NCBI RefSeq assembly: GCF_021343995.1
Contig: NZ_JAJTTE010000025.1
Location: 38,458 to 102,457, forward strand
Length of the DNA: 64,000 bases
Origin: Pseudonocardia terrae
GTDB lineage: Bacteria > Actinomycetota > Actinomycetes > Mycobacteriales > Pseudonocardiaceae
Direction of reading: 5' to 3'
In this document: in pieces, positions 23,357-30,902 of the stretch
Layout: every line of letters starts with the position of its first letter
Numbering within the stretch: the first letter of the stretch is position 1
Notes under the pieces: model-generated
Told to the model about the DNA's origin: nothing
Database searches by the model: none
What the model saw: only the letters and a program-made list of their open reading frames with translations
Program-made: the position numbers and the translations under genes

Positions 23357-24487
23357 ATGGACGGTGGAGCGCCGCGCCGGGTCCTGGTGTTGTCGGCCCC
23401 GGTGGGGGAGGGCCACGTCGCCGCGGCCCGTGCCCTGGCCGCGCGGATGCGGGAGCTGTGGCCCGCCGCCGAGGTGCACGAGGTGGAGAGCGCGAGCGGC
23501 GGGCGGCGCGGCGGCGTGCGCGACGCGGTGCTGCGCCGCTCCTACGCCGCCACCATGCGCTGGGCTCCCGGCCTGTACGGCCTGGGCTACGACCTGCTCG
23601 TGCACCATCCGCGGTTCGCCGCGCTCTGCAAGCGCGTCGCGGCGGCGCGGCTGGGCCGGGCGCTCGCCCCGCTGCTGCGCGAGGAGCATCCGGACCTGGT
23701 GGTCTCCACCTACCCCATGATCAGCGGCGGGCTCGCCTGGCTGCGCCGGCACGGGCAGCTGCCCGCCCGCAGCGTCGCGGTGGTCACGGACGTCGCCGTG
23801 CACCCGTTCTGGGTGTGGGCGGACGTCGACGAGACCTGGACGCTGCTCCCGGCCAGCCGCGCGCAGGCCACGGACCTGGTGCCGGAGGCCGAGGTGCGGG
23901 TGGCGCCCGCGGCCGTCGACCGTCGCTTCCACCCCGGGGACCGGGCCGCCACCCGGGCGGCGCTGGGGCTGCCGGAGGGCGCGTTCGTGGTGCTGGTGAC
24001 CGGCGGCTCGCTGGCGTTCGGCGGCATGGAGGGCGTGGTCGACGCCGTGCTGGCGGGCGGCGCGGGGGAGGGCCCGCCGATCGAGGCCGTGGTGCTGTGC
24101 GGGCGCAACGGCCGGTTGCGGACCCGGCTGGGCGCGCGAGGGACGCCGGGGCTGACCGCTCTCGGCTGGACGGACCGGGTGCCCGAGCTGATCACCGCGG
24201 CGGACCTGGTGCTCACCACCGCCGGCGGAATGATCGCCAGCGAGTCGTTGTCCGTCGGCACGCCCGTGCTGTTCGCGAACCCGGTGCCCGGGCACGGCCG
24301 CGCCGGGGCGCGGATGACGGAGGAGGCGGGGCTGGCGCTCGTCTGCCCGCGGCCCGCCGACGTCACCGAGGCGGTCCGCCGGCTGCGCGCCGAGCCCGCG
24401 GGCCGCGAGGAGCTGAGCCGCAGGGCGCGGGAGTTCTCCCGCCGCACCCTCGACACGGAGCTCGAGGACCTGGCCCGCCGCCTCTGA
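23357..24487 (+). CDS. MGDG-synthase-like lipid glycosyltransferase
   Basis: 376 residues, GT-B fold. The N-terminal acceptor domain begins RRVLVLSAPVGEGHVAAARAL, the signature shared with plant and bacterial diacylglycerol glycosyltransferases. The C-terminal donor domain contains LVTGGSLAFGGMEGV, LGWTDRVPELITAADLVLTTAGGM and FANPVPGHGRAGARM. It is similar in layout to the first half of the divergent fusion protein, so the two probably act on related lipids, perhaps adding successive sugars. ATG 23357 is chosen over an in-frame upstream start at 23300 because TATCGT lies 7 bases upstream and the conserved fold starts here. Confidence 0.85.
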   Translation: MDGGAPRRVLVLSAPVGEGHVAAARALAARMRELWPAAEVHEVESASGGRRGGVRDAVLRRSYAATMRWAPGLYGLGYDLLVHHPRFAALCKRVAAARLGRALAPLLREEHPDLVVSTYPMISGGLAWLRRHGQLPARSVAVVTDVAVHPFWVWADVDETWTLLPASRAQATDLVPEAEVRVAPAAVDRRFHPGDRAATRAALGLPEGAFVVLVTGGSLAFGGMEGVVDAVLAGGAGEGPPIEAVVLCGRNGRLRTRLGARGTPGLTALGWTDRVPELITAADLVLTTAGGMIASESLSVGTPVLFANPVPGHGRAGARMTEEAGLALVCPRPADVTEAVRRLRAEPAGREELSRRAREFSRRTLDTELEDLARRL

Positions 24488-24510
24488 CCCGCTCTGGGGC
24501 GGGGGGAGCC

Positions 24511-25170
24511 TCAGCCCACGCGCAGCTTCGGCTGCGGCACGCCGATCCGCAGCCCGATGCCCTCGCCGGCCAGGGAGCGGTGGAACCACCAGAGCGAGAG
24601 GCCGATGCCCACCGCGACCAGCGAGTACGACCCGGCCGTGGACACCATGAGGAAGTTGCCGACCGTCTGGGTGGCCAGCACCGCGAGCGTGGTCACGCCG
24701 TTGACCAGGAAGACCGCCGCCCACAGCAGCGAGACCTTCTTGAAGAAGCTCTTCATCCGCGGGTGCTGGGTGAGCGTGTCGGGGAAGGCGCAGAAGTCGT
24801 CCGCGAGCTTGGCCAGCAGCGGCCGCTCCAGCCCGATCGTGACGAGCAGCAGCCCGGCGAACACGAAGTTCTGCACGGTGGGTTGCAGGAAGTAGAGGAA
24901 GGCGGACCCGGTCCACAGCCCGACCGCGGTGCGGACGACGAGCAGGACGGTGGTCAGCCACAGCACCGCGGGGATCTTCCGCCGCGTGACGACGCGGCGC
25001 CCGATGGCCAGCGCCGACCAGGACAGCGCCCCGATGATCCCCGCGTCGAAGCCCGCGTGCGTGAACAGGATCCAGAAGAGCGCGAGGGGGATGAGCGTGG
25101 ACTCCAGGAGCGGTCGGCCGGCGTGGCGCAACAGGGATCCGATCGGGGGCAGATGGATCAGAGTGGTCAT
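24511..25170 (-). CDS. VC0807-like integral membrane protein
   Basis: 219 residues with about five or six membrane helices and short loops. It resembles small VC0807-type membrane proteins of unknown function; I see no catalytic motif. A longer reading to 25266 is possible but ATG 25170 has GGAG 7 bases upstream and is preferred. It lies downstream of hpnH on the same strand, separated by 180 bases holding two strong dyads, so it may be the last, separately controlled gene of the hopanoid operon. A role in hopanoid transport or membrane placement would be speculation. Confidence 0.6.
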   Translation of the reverse strand: MTTLIHLPPIGSLLRHAGRPLLESTLIPLALFWILFTHAGFDAGIIGALSWSALAIGRRVVTRRKIPAVLWLTTVLLVVRTAVGLWTGSAFLYFLQPTVQNFVFAGLLLVTIGLERPLLAKLADDFCAFPDTLTQHPRMKSFFKKVSLLWAAVFLVNGVTTLAVLATQTVGNFLMVSTAGSYSLVAVGIGLSLWWFHRSLAGEGIGLRIGVPQPKLRVG

Positions 25171-25237
25171 CCGGTGCTCCGGCATGCAGGTCCTTGTCGG
25201 CTCGGGAAACCAGTACGCCCGCGTCGTCGTCGATCGC

Positions 25238-25307
25238 GTGACCCGGAGTGTAGCGGTCCGGGTCACGGGGAGATAACGGGCCGGTTGCCCGTTGTGACCT
25301 CCCCGTG
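25238..25307 (-). terminator. Two overlapping hairpins between hpnH and the membrane-protein gene
   Basis: Hairpin A: GTGACCCGGA (25238-25247) pairs perfectly with TCCGGGTCAC (25257-25266). Hairpin B: outer arms CACGGGGA (25264-25271) and TCCCCGTG (25300-25307), inner arms AACGGGC (25275-25281) and GCCCGTT (25287-25293). A and B share bases 25264-25266, so they cannot both form completely. No T-run follows. Terminator, processing site or attenuator are all possible. Confidence 0.5.
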
Positions 25308-25350
25308 AGCCCGCGTCCCGGCACTGCGCTGACCTGCTCCGGAGGTGCGG

Positions 25351-26355
25351 TCAGGCGCCCGCGGCGGTGCGGATGGTGTCCCGCAGCGACCCGAGCGTCG
25401 CGAACACCGCCGACGGCTCGTACCCGCAGTGCGCCATGCAGTTGGCGCAGCGCTCGTCGCGGCCGCGGCCGTAGGCCTCCCAGTCGGTGTCGTCGATGAG
25501 CTCCCGGTAGGTCTTCACGTACCCGTCGTCGAGCAGGTAGCAGGGCTTCTGCCAGCCCAGCAGCGAGTACGACGGGATGGCCCACGCGGTGCACTCGAGG
25601 TCCCGGCGCCCCTCCAGGAAGTCCAGGAAGACCGAGGAGTGGTTGAGCCGCCACTTGCGCCGGCGACCGTTGTCGAAGGCCTTCTTGAACAGCTCGCGCG
25701 TCTGCTGGACGCCCAGGAAGTGCTCCTGGTCCGGAGCCTTCTCGTAGGCGTACCCCGGCGAGATCTGCATGTTGTCGATCTTGAGCTCGTCGTTGAGGTA
25801 GTCGAGCACGTCGATGACGTCCTGCGGCGTGTCGGTGTCGAAGAACGTGGTGTTCGTGTTGACCCGGAACCCGGCCTCCTGCGCCATCTTGATGGCGGCG
25901 ACGGCCTGGTCGAACACGCCCTCCTTGGCCACCGACTCGTCGTGCCGCTCGCGCAGCCCGTCGATGTGCACCATCCACGCGAAGTTCTTGTGCGGGGTGA
26001 AGCGGTGCAGGTGCTTGGGCAGCAGCACCGCGTTGGTGCACAGGAAGACGATCTTGCCGAGGTCCAGCAGCCGCTGGACGATGACGTCGATCTCCTTGTG
26101 CATCAGGGGTTCGCCGCCGGCGATGGAGACCATCGGCGCGCCGCTCTCCAGGACGGCGTTCACGGCCTGCTCGACCGGCATCCGCTGCTTGAGCAGGTGC
26201 GCGGGCTGCTGGATCTTGCCGCACCCGTTGCACTTGAGGTTGCAGGCGAACAGCGGTTCGAGCTCGACCAGGATCGGGTACTTCTCGGCGCCCTTGATCT
26301 TCTGCTTCAGCAGGTACGTACCGAGTCGAATGGACTGGCGCAGAGGCATCGCCAC
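25351..26355 (-). CDS. hpnH: Adenosyl-hopene transferase HpnH (radical SAM)
   Basis: 334 residues. It adds a 5'-deoxyadenosyl group to hopene, the first step of side-chain building for C35 hopanoids. The radical SAM cluster cysteines are C38, C42 and C45 in CNLKCNGC, with SIAGGEPLMH as the SAM-binding GGE motif. A SPASM-like C-terminal cysteine region (CANCMAHCGYEPSA) is also present. GTG 26355 is chosen because the family starts MAMPLRQ and AAGGAGGT lies upstream inside the end of the preceding gene. It follows the hpnG-ispH fusion by three bases. Confidence 0.96.
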   Translation of the reverse strand: MAMPLRQSIRLGTYLLKQKIKGAEKYPILVELEPLFACNLKCNGCGKIQQPAHLLKQRMPVEQAVNAVLESGAPMVSIAGGEPLMHKEIDVIVQRLLDLGKIVFLCTNAVLLPKHLHRFTPHKNFAWMVHIDGLRERHDESVAKEGVFDQAVAAIKMAQEAGFRVNTNTTFFDTDTPQDVIDVLDYLNDELKIDNMQISPGYAYEKAPDQEHFLGVQQTRELFKKAFDNGRRRKWRLNHSSVFLDFLEGRRDLECTAWAIPSYSLLGWQKPCYLLDDGYVKTYRELIDDTDWEAYGRGRDERCANCMAHCGYEPSAVFATLGSLRDTIRTAAGA

Positions 26356-26358
26356 TGG

Positions 26359-27897
26359 TCAGCTCACCTCCTTGGGAAGGGTGAAGACGACGTCCTCGGT
26401 CCCGGTCGTGGTCGTCGTGACGGCGACCGGACCGAGGCCGGAGAGACAGGACACGACCTCGTCGACGAGTTCGGGGGGCGCCGACGCCCCCGCGCTGACC
26501 CCGACCCGCCGGGCCCCGTGGAGCCAGGTCAGGTCGATCCCGCCGACGTCGTCGACGAGGTGGGCCGGGGTGCCCGCGCGGGCGGCCACCTCGGCCAGCC
26601 GGCGGGAGTTCGACGAGTTCTCCGAGCCGACGACGAGCACGAGGTCGGTCTCGGCGGCCACCGCGCGGATCGCGCGCTGACGGTTCGTGGTGGCGTAGCA
26701 GATGTCGTCGCGGCGGGGTGTCGAGATCGCCGGGAACCGGCCGCGGAGCACCGCGGCGATCCGCTCGGCCTCGTCCACCGCGAGGGTGGTCTGCATCGCG
26801 TAGGCGACCCGGCCCGGATCGGGCGCGGTCACCGTGTGGGCCATGGCCTCGTCCTCGACCACGACGATGTCGGCCGGGGCCTCGCCGACCGTGCCCTCGA
26901 CCTCCTCGTGGTCGGCGTGGCCGATGAGGAAGACTGTCTCGCCGCGCCCGGTGTGCCGCTTGACCTCGGCGTGCACCTTCCCGACCAGCGGACAGGTGGC
27001 GTCGATGACCGCGAGGTCGCGGGCCTCGGCCTGGGCCCGGACCGCGGGGGAGACGCCGTGCGCGGCGAGCACGCAGGTCGCGCCGCGGGGCACCTCCTCG
27101 ACCTCCTGGACGAACACCGCGCCGCGCTCGGTCAACCGCCGCACCACGTGCGCGTTGTGCACGATCTGCCGGCGCACGTACACCGGGGCGCCGTAGCGGT
27201 CGAGGGCCCGGTCGACGATGTCGATCGCCCGCTCGACCCCGGCGCAGAAGCTCCGCGGCTCGGCGAGCACCACCTCGCGGGCGGCGGGCCCGGTCCACGT
27301 CGCGGCGAACCACTCCCGCAGTGCGGGTGCGCCGTGGCGCAGGGCCCGCAGCGCGGTGAAACCGCGCACCGGGGTGCCCGGCCGCACCAGCGGCGCCACG
27401 GGGGTGTCGACGATCGCCCGGACGACCGCGAAGGGCCCGCCCGCCGACGCCTCGGCGAGCCACCCGGACTCCATGTCGACGGCGAGGGCGCCCTCGCGGC
27501 CGAGCCCGGCACGTCGCGCCCCCTCGACCACGGTCGGCGAGGAGACGATCGGGCCCAGGTGCACCCGGAGGCCGAGCCGGCGCAGCGCCGCGGCGAGCGC
27601 GGGTGCGGTCGGCACGGGGACCGGTGCACGGAAGTCGGTGAACCGGATCTCGTCGGCGACCACCAGGTCGCCGGCCCGGACCGCCGCGTCCAGCGCCCCG
27701 GCCACGCCGGTGACCAGCACCGGGCGCGGGCCGCCGGAGGCGATCCAGGCGGCCGAGGCCTGCGCACGGGCCGGGCCCATCCCGGTCCGGACGACCGTCG
27801 CGTCGCCGACCACGCCGCGCAGGGCGGCGCGTTCCACGCCCAGCGGGGCGCAGACCACCGGCGGTCCCAGGGCCGGTACCGCTCGTGGGGTGCTCAT
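26359..27897 (-). CDS. Fusion: HpnG-like hopanoid phosphorylase + IspH (HMBPP reductase)
   Basis: 512 residues. Residues 1 to about 205 form a nucleoside-phosphorylase fold with VTGVAGALD and the D151-M-E-S154 motif. In hopanoid clusters this is HpnG, which removes adenine from adenosylhopane. Residues from about 208 to 512 are a complete IspH, which reduces HMBPP to IPP and DMAPP with a 4Fe-4S cluster. The three cluster cysteines are C218 (RSFCAG), C302 (DATCPLVG) and C400 (DDICYATTN), and the SxNSxR motif is SENSSNSRR. One polypeptide thus joins precursor supply with hopanoid tailoring. Its ATG overlaps the stop of the 13-codon ORF, and hpnH follows three bases later. Confidence 0.92.
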   Translation of the reverse strand: MSTPRAVPALGPPVVCAPLGVERAALRGVVGDATVVRTGMGPARAQASAAWIASGGPRPVLVTGVAGALDAAVRAGDLVVADEIRFTDFRAPVPVPTAPALAAALRRLGLRVHLGPIVSSPTVVEGARRAGLGREGALAVDMESGWLAEASAGGPFAVVRAIVDTPVAPLVRPGTPVRGFTALRALRHGAPALREWFAATWTGPAAREVVLAEPRSFCAGVERAIDIVDRALDRYGAPVYVRRQIVHNAHVVRRLTERGAVFVQEVEEVPRGATCVLAAHGVSPAVRAQAEARDLAVIDATCPLVGKVHAEVKRHTGRGETVFLIGHADHEEVEGTVGEAPADIVVVEDEAMAHTVTAPDPGRVAYAMQTTLAVDEAERIAAVLRGRFPAISTPRRDDICYATTNRQRAIRAVAAETDLVLVVGSENSSNSRRLAEVAARAGTPAHLVDDVGGIDLTWLHGARRVGVSAGASAPPELVDEVVSCLSGLGPVAVTTTTTGTEDVVFTLPKEVS

Positions 27898-27935
27898 GCC
27901 GCCTCCCCGGGGGACTGCACGTCGACGCGGCTCAT
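27894..27935 (-). CDS. 13-residue micro-ORF linking shc and the hpnG-ispH fusion
   Basis: Encodes MSRVDVQSPGEAA. Its ATG overlaps the shc stop (ATGA) and its own TGA overlaps the ATG of the fusion gene (ATGA). GAGGAGGTG lies about 6 bases before its start. The codons near its end supply GGGGAGG, the ribosome site of the next gene. It may be a genuine small protein, or a translated spacer that carries ribosomes from shc to the fusion gene. No family is recognised. Confidence 0.5.
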   Translation of the reverse strand: MSRVDVQSPGEAA

Positions 27936-29842
27936 GCGCCCACCTCCTCGCACCAGCGCCCGAGGGCGGAGACGGGGAACGTCATGCGGTACAGCCGGTA
28001 GCGGATGTAGAAGGCGCCCGGGAACCCGGTGCCGGTGTACATCTCCTCCTCCCAACTGCCGTCGGGGAGCTGGGTGTCCGCGAGGAACCCGACGGCGCGC
28101 CGTGCCGCCCCCGACCGCGCCGCACCGGCGGCGACCAGCGCGAGCAGGCCCCACGCCGTCTGCGACGCGGTGGACTCGCCGCGGCCGATCCAGGTCGGGT
28201 CGGAGTACGAGCGGATGTCCTCGCCCCAGCCGCCGTCGGCGTTCTGGTGGCGCTCCAGCCAGGTGACCGCCCGCCGGATCGCCGGGTCGGACGCCGGGAT
28301 CCCGGCCGCGACGAGCGCCGGGACGACGCCGCCGCTGCCGTAGACGTGGTTGGCGCCCCAGCGGCCGAACCACGAGCCGTCGGACTCCTGGTGGTCGAGC
28401 AGCCAGCGCACGCCGCGCCGGCACGCCTCCCCGTCGGCCAGGCCCTCGTGGGCGAGCATCTCCACCACGTGGGCGGTGACGTCGGCCGACGGCGGGTCGA
28501 TCACCGCGCCGAAGTCGCAGAACGGCAGCTTGGTGACGAGCTCGCGGGTGTTGTCGGCGTCGAAGGCGCCCCAGCCGCCGTCGGAGGACTGCATCCCGAC
28601 GTTCCAGACCACGCCGCGGTCGATCGCCGCCCGCAGCCGCTCCGGGTCGGGGTGCGCGACGCGGCGCAGTGCCAGGACGACCTCGGCGGTGTCGTCCGTG
28701 TCGGGGTAGCCGTCGTTGTCGAACTCGAAGGCCCAGCCGCCGACGGGCAGGTCCGGGCGGCGGACCGCCCAGTCCCCGCGCACCCCCTGGATCTCCTCGT
28801 CGAGCATCCAGGTGGCGGCCCGGACGACCGCCGGGTCGTCGGCCGGGGCGCCGGCGTCGAGCAGGGCGGTGACGGCCAGGCAGGTGTCCCAGACCGGCGA
28901 CTGGCAGGCCTCGAGCATCCGGATCGTGCCGTCCGGGGTCTCCCTGCGGACGAGGAACCGCTCGAAGCCCTCCAGCCCGGCCCGCACCGCCGGGTGGTCG
29001 AGGGGGTAGCCGAGCAGGTGCAGCGCGAGCAGGGAGTACACCCACGGCGGCTGGATCCCGCCCCAGCCGCCGTCGGCCTCCTGGCGGGCCAGGATCCACT
29101 CCGCGCCGCGGCGCATGGCCAGCCGGCGCAGCGGCCCGATCGGCCGCCTGGCGTAGGCGTGCAGGCCGACGTCGAGCCGCTGGAAGGTCCCGGCCCAGGT
29201 CCACGGCGCGTCGAACGGCTCCGGCGCCGCCCCGGACCGCAGCTCGTCGACCTCGAACGGCAGCGGCCGAGTCGGCCGCAGCGTGGCGACGATCGTGAGC
29301 GGCACCACCGTCTGGCGGGCCCAGCAGGACCAGTCGTAGACGTTCAGCGGGAACCACCTCGGCAGGAAGATCAGCTCCGGGGGCATGTTCGGCAGGTCGT
29401 CCCAGGACCACAGCCCGAACAGCGCCAGCCAGATCCGGGTGAACACCCGGGAGCGCTCGATGCCGCCCTCGGCCTGGACGAACTTCTCCGCCGCCCGCAT
29501 GTGCTCCGCGGCGGGGTCGTCGCCGGCCAGCCGCAGCGCGACCCACGCCTCGACGGTGGTGGAGAGGTCGCCGGGGCCGCCCGCGAAGGTGGCCCAGGTG
29601 CCGTCGGAGCGCTGCTGGGAGCGGATCCAGCGGGCGGCCTCCTCGGTCTCCCGCGCGGTGCGGATGCCGAGGAACTCCCGCATGAGCAGGTCCTCGGCGT
29701 CCATGGTCACGTTGGTCTCGAGGTCGCCCTGCCACCAGCCGCGCTCGTGCTGGATCGACCTGAGGAAGCCGACGGCCTTCTCGAGGGTCCGCCGGGCGTC
29801 ACCGGCTTCGGTCGTGCCGGTCTCCGGTGCGGTGAGGGTCAC
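27932..29842 (-). CDS. shc: Squalene-hopene cyclase
   Basis: 636 residues, the normal length. It cyclises squalene to hopene or hopanol at the membrane surface. The catalytic DxDD motif is D381-T-D-D384 (YPDTDDTAEV). Several QW repeats are visible (QHERGWWQGD, QRSDGTWATF, QEADGGWGG, QSSDGGWGAF, QESDGSWFGRWG, QNADGGWGED), and PDGSWEEEMYTGTGFPG lies near the C-terminus. GTG 29842 follows GGGAGAA. It is separated by 13 bases from the polyprenyl synthase gene upstream and overlaps the micro-ORF downstream. Confidence 0.97.
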   Translation of the reverse strand: MTLTAPETGTTEAGDARRTLEKAVGFLRSIQHERGWWQGDLETNVTMDAEDLLMREFLGIRTARETEEAARWIRSQQRSDGTWATFAGGPGDLSTTVEAWVALRLAGDDPAAEHMRAAEKFVQAEGGIERSRVFTRIWLALFGLWSWDDLPNMPPELIFLPRWFPLNVYDWSCWARQTVVPLTIVATLRPTRPLPFEVDELRSGAAPEPFDAPWTWAGTFQRLDVGLHAYARRPIGPLRRLAMRRGAEWILARQEADGGWGGIQPPWVYSLLALHLLGYPLDHPAVRAGLEGFERFLVRRETPDGTIRMLEACQSPVWDTCLAVTALLDAGAPADDPAVVRAATWMLDEEIQGVRGDWAVRRPDLPVGGWAFEFDNDGYPDTDDTAEVVLALRRVAHPDPERLRAAIDRGVVWNVGMQSSDGGWGAFDADNTRELVTKLPFCDFGAVIDPPSADVTAHVVEMLAHEGLADGEACRRGVRWLLDHQESDGSWFGRWGANHVYGSGGVVPALVAAGIPASDPAIRRAVTWLERHQNADGGWGEDIRSYSDPTWIGRGESTASQTAWGLLALVAAGAARSGAARRAVGFLADTQLPDGSWEEEMYTGTGFPGAFYIRYRLYRMTFPVSALGRWCEEVGA

Positions 29843-29855
29843 CAGTTCTCCCTGC

Positions 29856-30902
29856 TCAGAAGTCTCGTGTCGTCAGGTGGCGGCCGAGCGCGACGAGCTC
29901 CGCGCGCGGCCCGTCGGCGAGCCCGGCACCGGTGAGGGCCCGTTCGGCGAGGTCCATCTGCCGCCGCGCCTCGGCGGCGGCCCACTCGCGCCCGCCGCCC
30001 CGCTCGACGAGTGCTGCGGCTGTGTGCAGTTCGTGTTCGGTCTGCTCACCGGTGCGGTCGAGCCACGCGGCCAGCTCCCGCCCGGCCGCCCCGCCGCGCT
30101 GCACCGCGAAGGTCACCGGGAGGGACTTCTTGCGCGAGCGCAGGTCCGACAACACGGGCTTCCCGGTGACGGCCGGGTCGCCCCAGATCCCGAGCAGGTC
30201 GTCAACCAACTGGAAGGCAAGGCCGATCGCCGCGCCGTAGTCCCGCAGGCCCGCCACCGACGCGGACGGGGCACCGGCCAGCACCGCGCCGATCGCGGCG
30301 CTGGTGGCCAGGAGCGAGCCGGTCTTCCCGGCCGCCATCGACAGGCACTCGTCGACGCCGACGTCCGAGCGGTCCTCGAAGGCGACGTCCTCGGCCTGCC
30401 CGCGGATCAGCTCGCGAGTGGTGGTGGCGATCAGCCGGGCGGCCTCGGCCGCGTGCGGCGACGGGTCCTCCAGCACCACCTCGGTGGCCAGCGCGAGCAT
30501 CGCGTCGCCGCAGAGGATGGCCGAGGCCGCGCCCCAGCGGGACCAGACCGTCGGGCGGTGCCGGCGTTCGGTGTCGCCGTCCATGAGGTCGTCGTGCAGC
30601 AGGGAGAAGTTGTGCACCAGCTCGACGGCCACGGCGCCGGAGATCCCGGCCTCGACGGGCGCCCCGGCCGCCCGGGTCGAGAGCAGCGCGAGCGCAGGGC
30701 GCACGGCCTTGCCACCCCCGCGACCGGGCGAGCCGTCGAGCTCGACCCAGCCGAGGTGGTACTCGGCCTGTTCGCGGCTGGCGGTGTCGAGGCGGGCGAC
30801 GGCGGCCTTCAGCGCGGGCGTGACGGCGTCCCGGCACCCGGCCAGCAGGGCCGGCACGTCGGGGCCGGCGGCGGTGTCGGTGGTCCCGAGGACGGCGGTC
30901 AT
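29856..30902 (-). CDS. Polyprenyl diphosphate synthase of the hopanoid operon
   Basis: 348 residues, trans-isoprenyl diphosphate synthase family. The first aspartate-rich motif is in LLHDDLMDGD and the second in FQLVDDLLGIWGD; KxxRP-type allylic binding appears as GKAVRPALALLS. The residues before the first aspartate motif (VHNFS) do not by themselves fix chain length. In streptomycete hopanoid clusters the equivalent gene is thought to supply farnesyl diphosphate for squalene; the same is inferred here. The ATG overlaps the hpnE stop (ATGA). Confidence 0.92.
   Translation of the reverse strand: MTAVLGTTDTAAGPDVPALLAGCRDAVTPALKAAVARLDTASREQAEYHLGWVELDGSPGRGGGKAVRPALALLSTRAAGAPVEAGISGAVAVELVHNFSLLHDDLMDGDTERRHRPTVWSRWGAASAILCGDAMLALATEVVLEDPSPHAAEAARLIATTTRELIRGQAEDVAFEDRSDVGVDECLSMAAGKTGSLLATSAAIGAVLAGAPSASVAGLRDYGAAIGLAFQLVDDLLGIWGDPAVTGKPVLSDLRSRKKSLPVTFAVQRGGAAGRELAAWLDRTGEQTEHELHTAAALVERGGGREWAAAEARRQMDLAERALTGAGLADGPRAELVALGRHLTTRDF

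Noticed and set aside
23297..27463. 1388-residue minus-strand open frame
   Set aside because: It runs antisense through the glycosyltransferase gene and out of frame through hpnH and the fusion gene. Composition is typical of a GC-rich shadow frame, with no domain.
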